Shown: positions 1 through 6,158 of the stretch, one piece after another
How the letters are laid out: each line of letters opens with the position of its first letter
Numbering within the stretch: the first letter of the stretch is position 1
DNA from: an uncultured Ectothiorhodospiraceae bacterium
Lineage (GTDB): Bacteria > Pseudomonadota > Gammaproteobacteria > UBA9214
Assembly: GCA_947258945.1 (NCBI GenBank)
Contig: CAMYKJ010000028.1
Span: 1 to 7,127 of the forward strand
Length of the DNA: 7,127 bases
Direction of reading: 5' to 3'
Translations under genes and position numbers: made by a program
The notes under the pieces: generated by a model
Databases searched by the model: none
Told to the model about the DNA's origin: nothing
The model's input: only the letters and a program-made list of their open reading frames with translations

Positions 1-2
1 TG

Positions 3-374
3 CAGGGCGACATGCAGTCCATTCGCGACAAGGTGACCGCCGAGTTGCAGAAGGAAGGTTTCGGTGTGCTGACCGAGATAGATGTTGCCGCCACCCTGAA
101 AAAGAAGATTGACGTCGACCGCAGACCGTATCTCATTTTAGGCGCCTGCAATCCGCAGCTGGCCAACCAGGCCATCAATGCCGATCCGGATATCGGGTTG
201 CTGCTGCCGTGCAACGTGATATTGCGCGAGGAAGAGGACGGTTCCATCACGGTCGGTTTCATGGATCCGGCCGCGGTGCTCGGCCTGGTGGACATGGCGG
301 GCGTGGAGGATCTGGCCGCCGAGGTGCGCAGCCGGCTACAGCGCGTCAGCGATGCGATAGTTTCTACTGACTGA
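3..374 (+). CDS. DUF302 domain protein, 5' end outside window
   Basis: The reading frame is open from the left edge of the window to TGA at 372-374. It contains the DUF302 signature: a [10 protein letters not shown] segment, then an [11 protein letters not shown] segment, then a GLLLPCNV strand, in the order and spacing usual for this small alpha/beta family. An ATG lies at 12, but DUF302 proteins normally have about 10-15 residues more before the GFGVL motif, so the true start is probably upstream and this ATG is likely internal. The biochemical role of DUF302 is not established; members occur widely in bacteria and archaea, often near redox or sulfur genes. No signal peptide can be judged because the N-terminus is missing. 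The stop is followed by a 95-base gap before the next plus-strand gene, so co-transcription is possible. Family assignment is firm; function is unknown. Confidence 0.85.
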   Translation, partial: QGDMQSIRDKVTAELQKEGFGVLTEIDVAATLKKKIDVDRRPYLILGACNPQLANQAINADPDIGLLLPCNVILREEEDGSITVGFMDPAAVLGLVDMAGVEDLAAEVRSRLQRVSDAIVSTD

Positions 375-469
375 TTATCAAGGAAATTTTATGCTTGAGT
401 CTGGTCCGGTCGTGATGCCGGCGTGTTTTGCCGTTATTATGAGCAGAACCGTTGCCGCCAACCCTGACC

Positions 470-802
470 ATGAGCCTGCCCAGATTATCCGTAGAATTCA
501 ACGATGCATCGGAACCGTTGCGCAAGCGCGCGCCCTCGCATGACGAGAACGGCAAGCCACTGAGCGATTTCATGATGCTGATACCGGGCTTGCGCGACAA
601 GCCGAAACACCTGATCGACAGCACCCTGCAGGATGTGCACATCACGCTGACGCATTTCAGTCACGCCGTGGTGTTTGCCGAATTCAACCTCAAGCTGAAC
701 CTGCTGTGGGTTTCCATACGTTCCATCCAGGGCATCCGTTTCGAGATCGCCAGCGCCATCCAGGAACATGTTCCGGAGGCAAAGCTGGTCTCGCATATCT
801 GA
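470..802 (+). CDS. Hypothetical small soluble protein
   Basis: I do not recognise this gene. The frame runs to TGA at 800-802. The first ATG is at 470 (110 residues); a TTG at 452 would add six residues, and a frame stop at 440-442 excludes anything longer. No good ribosome binding site precedes either start, so the start is uncertain. The protein has a polar, charged N-terminal third (residues 1-40), then alternating hydrophobic segments suggestive of a beta-rich fold (around residues 50-85) and an amphipathic C-terminal stretch. There is no signal peptide, membrane segment or cysteine-based metal motif. Its stop is directly followed by the GTG start of the membrane protein at 803, which argues for translational coupling and a joint role of the two products. 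Coding is supported by that exact junction and by GC-rich codon use like the neighbours. Confidence 0.6.
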   Translation: MSLPRLSVEFNDASEPLRKRAPSHDENGKPLSDFMMLIPGLRDKPKHLIDSTLQDVHITLTHFSHAVVFAEFNLKLNLLWVSIRSIQGIRFEIASAIQEHVPEAKLVSHI

Positions 803-1423
803 GTGCTCGTGTCCGGTCCGTTAATACTGGTGCTGCAGGGACTCTCCGGTGCGCTGTTCGGCGCCGGTGTATTTTACCTGCTGGGATCCTTGCTGGTGCG
901 GCACTGGATTCGCATCGAGATCTATCCACTGGCCCTTTCCATGACGGTTGCCTTCCTGGTGGCCATTGTCTGCGAGGTCTATCTGGGCAAACTCTATTTC
1001 CTGGTATTCGGCGAGCCGCTGTGGCAGTACCGCGTATGGCCGATCCATGACGGCTATACCTCGGTACTGAACTTCATCATCTGGCCGGTGTACGGTTACT
1101 ACGTCTATTTCATGCACCAGGTCCTGCATTCGCGCCGCCTGGTCATCAGGCCAGCCTGGCTGAAAGGTGTAATGTCAGGGATCGACGGACCGTTGCTGGA
1201 GGTCCTGGCGAACGGTTTTTTCCTGCTGTTCTACGGCACGTTCTATTTCTATTATCTGCCGGATGATATGCGCCACTACACCTCCCTGCAGGTCGTGCCG
1301 CTGTACATGGTGATGGGCGTCATCCTGACGCTGCTGCTCGAATACCTGCTTGAAAAGCCGCCGCGCTGGCATTATCCGGCCGGCTTCTATATGGCCGGTG
1401 TGGGGTTTGTGCTGGCAGGCTAG
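803..1423 (+). CDS. Multi-pass inner-membrane protein of unknown function
   Basis: A 206-residue, strongly hydrophobic protein that I cannot assign to a family. Five to six membrane segments are visible, roughly at residues 6-31, 41-58, 83-106, 131-151, 164-182 and 190-206. Aromatic residues are dense in the middle (WPVYGYYVYFMHQ near 94-106 and FYGTFYFYYLP near 143-153), and basic residues cluster in the loop near 110-121, which by the positive-inside rule is probably cytoplasmic. The GTG at 803 touches the TGA of the preceding gene; a second GTG lies two codons later. A GGAGG at 775-779 is too far (23 bases) to serve as a normal ribosome binding site, so coupled translation from the upstream gene is likely. 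No transporter signature or catalytic motif is evident. It could be an assembly factor or a small transporter component, but nothing here decides that. Confidence 0.7.
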   Translation: MLVSGPLILVLQGLSGALFGAGVFYLLGSLLVRHWIRIEIYPLALSMTVAFLVAIVCEVYLGKLYFLVFGEPLWQYRVWPIHDGYTSVLNFIIWPVYGYYVYFMHQVLHSRRLVIRPAWLKGVMSGIDGPLLEVLANGFFLLFYGTFYFYYLPDDMRHYTSLQVVPLYMVMGVILTLLLEYLLEKPPRWHYPAGFYMAGVGFVLAG

Positions 1424-1461
1424 AAATTTTTAACGGTTGTTGTTCTATTTGAGAAAAATTT

Positions 1462-1528
1462 CTCGCGCAAAGTCGCCAAGGCGCTAAGAAAACCTAAAAA
1501 ATGCCACAGAGAAAACAGAGAAAGATAT
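1462..1528. repeat. Dispersed-type low-complexity repeat motifs
   Basis: Two adjoining purine-rich motifs are visible: a CGCAAAGTCGCCAAGGCGC-type block at 1465-1484 and a CCACAGAGAAAACAGAGAAA block at 1504-1523. Motifs of this style are, from memory, found in many copies in proteobacterial intergenic regions. Only one clear copy of each is in the window, so the repeat status rests on general knowledge, not on what is seen here. Confidence 0.4.
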
Positions 1529-1571
1529 AACCGGGAACCAGGGTACTGCTCCCTAATGTAAAAATCCTCTT

Positions 1572-1706
1572 GTCATTCCCGCGCAGGCGGGAATCCAGCC
1601 CGGATAAATGCCCAGATACTTAATACGGACACCTTCAACATTGCGAGGTGATTTCTCACCAGCATGTCTCAATTTATGACTGGATTCCCGCCTGCGCGGG
1701 AATGAC
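1572..1706. repeat. MITE/REP-like element: perfect 27-bp inverted repeat
   Basis: The 27 bases at 1572-1598 (GTCATTCCCGCG...) are exactly the reverse complement of 1680-1706, with 81 bases between them. Each arm also folds on itself: ATTCCCGC and GCGGGAAT form an 8-bp stem around the loop GCAG or CTGC. The GTCATTCCCGC...GGGAATCCAG palindrome is a well-known dispersed intergenic sequence in proteobacteria. The paired arrangement fits a non-autonomous mobile element or REP doublet. There is no transposase within it. No unambiguous target-site duplication flanks it. In RNA the arms would give either two small hairpins or one long stem, which could stop transcription between the converging genes. 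Confidence 0.8.
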
Positions 1707-1896
1707 GGTCATATTATTGAGTTCTTGATAAGCATCCGCCTGCAAGGCACTCTTGAAAAATATGCGCTTCTACAGAGAAGATATTAATTTTCTCCGTGTC
1801 CTTTCGGTAACTGCTCCTGCGTTACACTACCTCCAACATCCCTGTAGTCGTGTGGCTTTATTGATTTTGATTTTCTTGGCGCGAGCATGTTGTTCA

Positions 1897-3474
1897 CTAA
1901 AGTGTCTGCGCGAAGTACTGCTCCAGGAATTCGTCGAACGACAGCGTGTCCGCCGCCTCGATCGCCTGCTGGTCGGCTATCGACTGCCGGACGGTCTGTT
2001 CGAACTCCCGGAACTGTGTGTCATTGACCGGCAGATCGAGGAAATACTGCTGGTGTTTGAGTGACATACGCTTGGCAAAGTGGAAGTAGCCCTCGTCGTG
2101 CTCGCGCATCCCTGCCAACACCCTGGCCGAATGGGTTTTTTCCGGATCGTTGACTGCTGCGAGCTGTTCCTCGAGGGCATCCCTGCAGGGCCGGCCGCTG
2201 CCAGCCGCATCGAGTGCATCGGCGAACGGCATCATGGCCTCGCACAGATCGCCTGCCCAGTGCTGCAGGCTGGTGTTGACGCCGTTGCGTTGCAGCACCA
2301 GGCCCGGTTCCCGACCGCGGTAGCATACGGCGTCCAGATTGGCGTCGATTTCCGTGCGACCGGTGTAGTCGATGACCGGGCTGTCCTGAAACAGGCAAAA
2401 GGCCATCAGCGTTTCCAGGAAGCGGCACTGGGTGGCACTGATACCCTGCGGCTCGAACATGTTGATATCGAGCGAGCGCAATTCAACGTAGCGGACACCG
2501 CGTCGCTTGAGTGCGTGCACGGGCTTTTCGTTCATTCCGGGGACCTGCTTGGGCCGGACCGAGCTGTAGTACTCGTTTTCGATCTGCAGCATGCAGGAAT
2601 TCAGCTGTCGATATTCGTCATCGACCTTGACGCCGATCTTTTCATAGCGCGGGCAGTTGGTCTCGATTGCCATGGTCAGGCTATCGACATAACTTTCGAG
2701 GCTGTCGTAGCGTGCCTTGAAGCCGATTTCATCCTCATGTGAATTCTGGTAGCCGATATCGCACATTCTGAGCGATGTTGCATACGGACCGTAATAACTG
2801 TTCTCGTTGTATTCATCGAGTATTGTCTGTTTTCCGCAGAGGAACGATTTGCATACCGCGGGCGAAGAGCCGAACAGGTACGGGATGATCCAGCCGATGC
2901 GCTGCAGGTTGCGGATGACCCTGAAATAGCACTCTGAAATGTAGTCCTGCAGGGGCCGGGTATCCTGCTCGAGTGACTGCAGCTGTGGCCACAAGGCATC
3001 CGCAAACGAATAGTTGTAATGGGCACCGGCGATCACCTGCATGATGCGGCCATACCGGTAGCCGAGGCCGCGCCGGTAGACCGTTTTCATCTGACCGATA
3101 TTGGAGCTGCCATAGCGGGCGAGCGGAATGCGTTCCTCGCCTTCCACTACGCAGGGCATGCTGGCAGACCAGAGCAGTTCGTCGTCGAGTTTCAGGTAGA
3201 CGAAATGCTGCAGGTCGCGCAGGAAGGCGAGGGCGTCCAGCGGGCTGGTCAGTGGCGGGGTGATGAATTCCAGCAGTGCCTCGGAATAATCCGTGGTAAT
3301 CCACGGGTGCCTGAGGGCGGAGCCGAGACTGGCCGGGTGGGGCGTCTGCGCGATGGCGCCATCCTGACCCACGCGCAGGCTCTCTTTTTCAAGCCCGGTC
3401 AGGCCGCCAGCCAGACTGATTTCAGGGTATTTTTCCCTCAGTCGGTGCAGTTTTTCTGCGGCGTGCGCGTACAC
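1897..3474 (-). CDS. gshA: Glutamate-cysteine ligase (gamma-glutamylcysteine synthetase)
   Basis: Catalyses the ATP-dependent joining of L-glutamate and L-cysteine, the first and rate-limiting step of glutathione synthesis, in the cytosol. The 525 residues match the length of the E. coli-type (class I) enzyme (518). The N-terminal GLEKESLRV motif places Glu29 and Glu31 where E. coli has Glu27 and Glu29, and WITTDYSEALLEFITP carries Asp62 and Glu69 at the E. coli Asp60 and Glu67 metal-site positions. SMPC (104-107) and GAHYNYSF further on are also typical, so all key residues seem intact. The start is GTG at 3472-3474, preceded by AGGAG about 10 bases upstream; no better in-frame start is seen. 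It is divergent from fnr and monocistronic here; gshB is not in the window. It ends with TAG next to the repeat island. Confidence 0.95.
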   Translation of the reverse strand: MYAHAAEKLHRLREKYPEISLAGGLTGLEKESLRVGQDGAIAQTPHPASLGSALRHPWITTDYSEALLEFITPPLTSPLDALAFLRDLQHFVYLKLDDELLWSASMPCVVEGEERIPLARYGSSNIGQMKTVYRRGLGYRYGRIMQVIAGAHYNYSFADALWPQLQSLEQDTRPLQDYISECYFRVIRNLQRIGWIIPYLFGSSPAVCKSFLCGKQTILDEYNENSYYGPYATSLRMCDIGYQNSHEDEIGFKARYDSLESYVDSLTMAIETNCPRYEKIGVKVDDEYRQLNSCMLQIENEYYSSVRPKQVPGMNEKPVHALKRRGVRYVELRSLDINMFEPQGISATQCRFLETLMAFCLFQDSPVIDYTGRTEIDANLDAVCYRGREPGLVLQRNGVNTSLQHWAGDLCEAMMPFADALDAAGSGRPCRDALEEQLAAVNDPEKTHSARVLAGMREHDEGYFHFAKRMSLKHQQYFLDLPVNDTQFREFEQTVRQSIADQQAIEAADTLSFDEFLEQYFAQTL

Positions 3475-3591
3475 GTGGGTGCGGCTCCTGTCCGGGGAGG
3501 CCGCCCGGAGCAGCCTGATTTAAGTGACTAATGTTTAATTTCTGGCTAGACTGAGGTATAAGCGAGTAATGAGTCGGCGCCTCTGGCGACG

Positions 3592-3620
3592 AGTATAATA
3601 GATCAGATATATTCTGACAG
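3592..3620 (-). promoter_or_regulatory. Candidate sigma-70 promoter of gshA
   Basis: On the minus strand, CTGTCA (3620-3615, 4 of 6 to the -35 consensus) and TATACT (3597-3592, 5 of 6 to the -10 consensus) are separated by exactly 17 bases. Transcription would begin near 3585 and give a leader of about 110 bases before the GTG at 3474. The -35 element lies inside the palindrome at 3610-3624. This is a consensus match only. Confidence 0.4.
3594..3599 (+). promoter_or_regulatory. Candidate -10 element of the fnr promoter
   Basis: A perfect TATAAT sits 90 bases before the fnr start codon. No -35-like hexamer occurs 16-18 bases upstream (GAGTCG at 3571-3576) and there is no TG extension, so this would be a weak or activator-dependent promoter. 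It overlaps the divergent gshA -10, so the two could compete for polymerase. Confidence 0.4.
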
Positions 3621-3624
3621 AATA
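3603..3624. promoter_or_regulatory. Overlapping palindromes, possible operator
   Basis: TATTCTGACAGAATA at 3610-3624 is a perfect palindrome with a single central base (7-bp arms). It overlaps a second inverted repeat, TCAGA-N5-TCTGA, at 3603-3617. Bound protein would cover the start region of the putative fnr transcript and the -35 of the putative gshA promoter. The sequence is not an FNR box (no TTGAT half-sites), and I cannot name a regulator for it. Confidence 0.35.
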
Positions 3625-3689
3625 ATATCCTGTTTGCCGGTGTTGCCCGATACAAGCGGGGAGCGGTTGCAAGCAGCTGGACAGTGGCG

Positions 3690-4448
3690 ATGACAATCAA
3701 GAAGAAAACACTGAATCTGCATGAATTGAAAGTTTCCTGCCAGAACTGCACGCTTGCCGATTTGTGTCTGCCACACGGCATGCGCAGTGAAGAAATGGAG
3801 AAGCTGGATGCCATCGTCGTGCGCCAGCAGCCCATCCAGCCCGGCCAGCACCTCTACCGTCCCGGCGACAAGAGCCATTCCCTGTTTGCGTTGCGCTCCG
3901 GTGCTCTCAAGTCCTACTGCCTTACCAAGGACGGCGAGGAACAGGTGCTGGGGTTCACCTTGCCAGGGGAACTGACCGGCATGGACGGCCTGTGTGGCGG
4001 CAGCTACGAGAGTGCCTCGGTAGTGCTGGAGACCTCGAGTATTTGTGAGCTTCCTTTCAACAAGCTGGAGGGGCTGTGTCATGACCTGCCCGGGCTGCAG
4101 AGGCAACTGTTGAATGTGGTTGGGAGGGAAATCACCTCGGACCAGCACATGCTTATGTTGCTGGGCAAGCGGAGTGCAGAGGAGCGACTGGCTTCGTTCC
4201 TGCTGAGTCTGTCGACACGCTACAAGCAGCGCAGCCTGTCAGCGACGGAATTCAACCTGCCGATGTCGCGCCAGGACATCGGCAACTACCTGGGGCTGGC
4301 GATCGAGACTGTCAGTCGCCTGTTTGCGCAGTTCCAGGAAAAAGGGGTCCTCAAGGTCAATCGTCGACAGATCTCCATCCTCGACATGGACAGCCTGAAG
4401 GTCATGGTCGAGGGCTGCGTCAAGCAAACCATGGGTTCGGCGATGTAG
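3690..4448 (+). CDS. fnr: FNR-type oxygen-sensing transcription regulator
   Basis: A CRP/FNR-family activator/repressor that binds DNA as a dimer when its oxygen-labile [4Fe-4S] cluster is intact. Counting from the ATG at 3690 (252 residues), the cluster ligands are Cys17, Cys20 and Cys26 (C-X2-C-X5-C) and Cys119 in TSSICELPF, matching E. coli Cys20, 23, 29 and 122. A cyclic-nucleotide-binding-type beta-barrel spans about 35-125, the dimer helix (with Asp151, equivalent to E. coli Asp154) follows, and the C-terminal helix-turn-helix has the recognition segment ETVSR (Glu206, Ser209, Arg210), the FNR-type pattern for TTGAT-N4-ATCAA sites. A GTG at 3684 would add two residues but sits too close to the GGA at 3679-3681; the ATG has a better spacing of 8. 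The gene is divergent from gshA and converges with hemN, a likely target. Orthologues are also called Anr. Confidence 0.95.
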   Translation: MTIKKKTLNLHELKVSCQNCTLADLCLPHGMRSEEMEKLDAIVVRQQPIQPGQHLYRPGDKSHSLFALRSGALKSYCLTKDGEEQVLGFTLPGELTGMDGLCGGSYESASVVLETSSICELPFNKLEGLCHDLPGLQRQLLNVVGREITSDQHMLMLLGKRSAEERLASFLLSLSTRYKQRSLSATEFNLPMSRQDIGNYLGLAIETVSRLFAQFQEKGVLKVNRRQISILDMDSLKVMVEGCVKQTMGSAM

Positions 4449-4481
4449 GTACGGAGCAATTCCGGAAAATTGTTGTTTACG

Positions 4482-4501
4482 AGCAGCCGCGCCCGGTTGC
4501 T
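4482..4501. terminator. Hairpin between convergent fnr and hemN
   Basis: AGCAGCCG and CGGTTGCT form an 8-bp stem (one G-T wobble on one strand) around the loop CGCC. It lies in the 51-base gap between the fnr and hemN stops and takes in the last bases of the hemN stop codon. There is no T run on either strand, so it is a weak candidate for a bidirectional terminator. Confidence 0.3.
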
Positions 4502-5891
4502 AGATCACCTTGGAGAAGCGCCTGCTGCTGTCTTTGCCCTGCAGATAGTGGTCAAACACCATACAGATGTTTCGCACCAGCAAGCGTCCGGCCGGCAGGA
4601 TGTGTATGCCGTCATTGTCGATGCTGAGCAGGCCGTCATCCTGCATGCCAAGCAGTGCCGCATGCTCGTTACTGAAGTGTTGCATGAAATCGAAATCCCA
4701 GCCGGCTTCCAGGATGCGGAAATCGAGGTTGAAATGGCACATTAGCTGGGTAATGATCTCGCGGCGCAGCAGATCATCCGGTTCCAGTTCGATGCCGCGT
4801 TCCAGTGGCAGCCTGCCCGCATCCAGCAATTCATAGTAACGATCCAGGTCACGCACGTTCTGGTTGTAGTTATCGCAAACACGGCCAATGGCAGACATGC
4901 CAATGCCGATAAGGTCGCAGTCCACATGGGTCGAGTAACCCTGGAAATTACGGTGCAGGGTACCGTTCTGCTGGGCAAGTGTCAGTTCATCGTCCGGTTT
5001 TGCGAAGTGGTCCATGCCAATGTAGACGTAACCGGCATCGGTCAGCAGGCGAATGGTTTGCTGCAGGATATCCAGCTTGTCCTGGGCCGATGGCAGGTCT
5101 GCTTCGTTGATGCGTCGCTGCGGTTTGAAGCGGGCAGGCAGGTGTGCGTAATTGTAGACAGCGATGCGATCCGGGCTCATGTCGACCGTGCGTCGCAGGG
5201 TATCGCTGAATGTAACGACGGTCTGTAGCGGCAGGCCATAGATCAGGTCCATGTTGGCTGACTTGAAACCAAGCTGTCGCGCCGTGTCGAGTACGTTCCG
5301 CGTGATGTCCTCACCCTGTATGCGATTGACGGCCTTCTGGATGTCCGGATTGAAGTCCTGTACGCCGAGGCTGATACGGTTGAAGCCGACTTCCCTGAGT
5401 ACCTGCAGTTTCGATTCATCGACCGAGCGCGGGTCGACCTCGATTGAATATTCACCGCTGTCATCGTCGAGCAGCGAGAAATGCTTGCCGGTCATGTCCA
5501 TCAAACGACGGATTTCCCCGTTATTGAGGAATGTCGGTGTGCCGCCACCCCAGTGCAGTTGTTCGACCCTGCGGTCAGGATCAAACAGGGGGGCGTGCAA
5601 AGCCATTTCCTTGTTCAGGTAGTCGAGATAACGCGTGGCCCGGTCATGGTGTTTGGTAACGATCTTGGTGCAGGCGCAATAGAAGCAGACGGTATCGCAG
5701 AACGGGATGTGGAAATACAGGGATAGCGGCCGCGGTATCGGGTCCTCATTGCTGGAGTGCGCCCAGCGCTGATAGTCCTGCTCCGTTATATCCGAGTGGA
5801 ATTGCGCGACAGTCGGATAGGATGTGTAGCGGGGCCCGGACTGGTCATAGCGCCGGATCAGGTCTTCATCGAAGATGACGTTTTGGGTCAT
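4500..5891 (-). CDS. hemN: Oxygen-independent coproporphyrinogen III oxidase
   Basis: A radical-SAM enzyme that decarboxylates two propionate side chains of coproporphyrinogen III to give protoporphyrinogen IX without O2, replacing HemF when oxygen is low. The 463 residues fit true HemN (about 457) rather than the shorter HemW. Visible features in order: PRYTSYPT (20-27) typical of HemN; SLYFHIPFCDTVCFYCAC with Cys65, Cys69 and Cys72 as the [4Fe-4S] C-X3-C-X2-C ligands and Cys74 as the extra conserved cysteine; HWGGGTPTFL (113-122) for SAM binding; NMDLIYGLP near 210; and a HemN C-terminal domain from about 360. The start is ATG at 5889-5891 with only a weak purine-rich ribosome site. An FNR-like box is centred 76 bases upstream, fitting anaerobic activation by the neighbouring fnr product. 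The gene converges with fnr, as commonly seen for anr/hemN. Confidence 0.97.
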   Translation of the reverse strand: MTQNVIFDEDLIRRYDQSGPRYTSYPTVAQFHSDITEQDYQRWAHSSNEDPIPRPLSLYFHIPFCDTVCFYCACTKIVTKHHDRATRYLDYLNKEMALHAPLFDPDRRVEQLHWGGGTPTFLNNGEIRRLMDMTGKHFSLLDDDSGEYSIEVDPRSVDESKLQVLREVGFNRISLGVQDFNPDIQKAVNRIQGEDITRNVLDTARQLGFKSANMDLIYGLPLQTVVTFSDTLRRTVDMSPDRIAVYNYAHLPARFKPQRRINEADLPSAQDKLDILQQTIRLLTDAGYVYIGMDHFAKPDDELTLAQQNGTLHRNFQGYSTHVDCDLIGIGMSAIGRVCDNYNQNVRDLDRYYELLDAGRLPLERGIELEPDDLLRREIITQLMCHFNLDFRILEAGWDFDFMQHFSNEHAALLGMQDDGLLSIDNDGIHILPAGRLLVRNICMVFDHYLQGKDSSRRFSKVI

Positions 5892-5925
5892 TGCAGTATC
5901 TTAAACAAGCCGGTAGTGCCTCTAT

Positions 5926-5974
5926 GCGGGACAATCATCCGACTATTGATTTTCAGCGTGTTGACATGGATCAA
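5926..5974 (-). promoter_or_regulatory. FNR-like box and candidate promoter of hemN
   Basis: TTGAC ATGG ATCAA at 5961-5974 matches the FNR consensus TTGAT-N4-ATCAA at 9 of 10 specified positions. On the minus strand a GATGAT hexamer (5939-5934, 4 of 6 to TATAAT) would place the transcript start near 5926, exactly 41.5 bases from the centre of the box, the classical position for activation by FNR. The leader would be about 35 bases. The box is clear; the -10 assignment is weak. Confidence 0.65.
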
Positions 5975-6074
5975 TTCGCTCTGTCTCATTCAGGCAGTTA
6001 ACAAATTGTTTATTGCCCGGATAGCGGACAGTTTTCCTTTAATTTGTTTCCTGCGCGTTGACTTGGGTCAATTC
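5954..6074. repeat. 24-base direct repeat, two copies around the FNR boxes
   Basis: The 24 bases at 5954-5977 and 6051-6074 agree at 20 positions and lie in the same orientation with a 97-base offset. The agreement extends beyond the 14-base FNR box on both sides (a GCG-N-G block before it and TTC after it), which points to a duplicated or jointly conserved operator rather than two chance boxes. Confidence 0.6.
6058..6071 (+). promoter_or_regulatory. Second FNR-like box
   Basis: TTGAC TTGG GTCAA is a perfect 5-bp-arm palindrome and matches the FNR consensus at 8 of 10 positions; it also resembles DNR/NNR-type sites of the same family. Its centre (6064.5) is 41.5 bases before position 6106, and TAATGT at 6095-6100 could be the matching -10 for rightward transcription into the ATPase remnant; TATAAA at 6111-6116 is an alternative -10. 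It may alternatively be a distal second site for hemN. Confidence 0.5.
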
Positions 6075-6158
6075 ACATTGAACTTGAGCGGAGGTAATGT
6101 CGTTTTTCCGTATAAATCCAGACAGTTGACGAGATCATGCAGCAGGAAATAATTTCAT

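Larger units (their letters stand above)
1424..1896. other. Gene-free repeat island between two convergent genes
   Basis: This 473-base stretch is AT-richer than its surroundings and carries no convincing gene. It lies between the end of the membrane protein gene and the end of gshA, so it is a convergent intergenic region. It contains an AT palindrome at 1451-1464, tandem purine-rich motifs at 1462-1528, the perfect inverted repeat at 1572-1706, and degenerate counterparts of the outer motifs at about 1788-1803 and 1868-1885. No clear intrinsic terminator (GC stem plus T run) is seen for either flanking gene; the repeat hairpins may do that job. Confidence 0.7.

Noticed and set aside
364..796. 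Minus-strand open frames over the small hypothetical gene
   Set aside because: No domain, no good start signals, and the plus-strand gene is better supported by its exact junction with the next gene.
1451..1464. GAGAAA-AA-TTTCTC palindrome as terminator of the membrane protein gene
   Set aside because: The stem is AT-rich and weak, and no T run follows; it may be part of the repeat island instead.
1572..1706. Possible CRISPR array or riboswitch
   Set aside because: Only two copies, in inverted rather than direct orientation, with no spacer series; no aptamer-like conserved core.
1824..1853. ACACTAC / GTAGTCGTGT imperfect inverted repeat as gshA terminator
   Set aside because: The stem has a bulge, the loop is long, and no T run follows on the minus strand.
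1753..2064. Plus-strand open frame starting in the repeat island and running into the gshA 3' end
   Set aside because: Its C-terminal two thirds are antisense to gshA; the rest is AT-rich intergenic sequence with no convincing ribosome site or domain.
2080..2742. Long plus-strand open frame opposite gshA
   Set aside because: It mirrors the codon pattern of gshA on the other strand, has no recognisable domain, and gshA is a certain gene over the whole stretch.
5757..6152. Plus-strand open frame across the hemN start and its upstream region
   Set aside because: It is antisense to hemN at first, then crosses the FNR-box control region; the composition is non-coding and no domain is seen.
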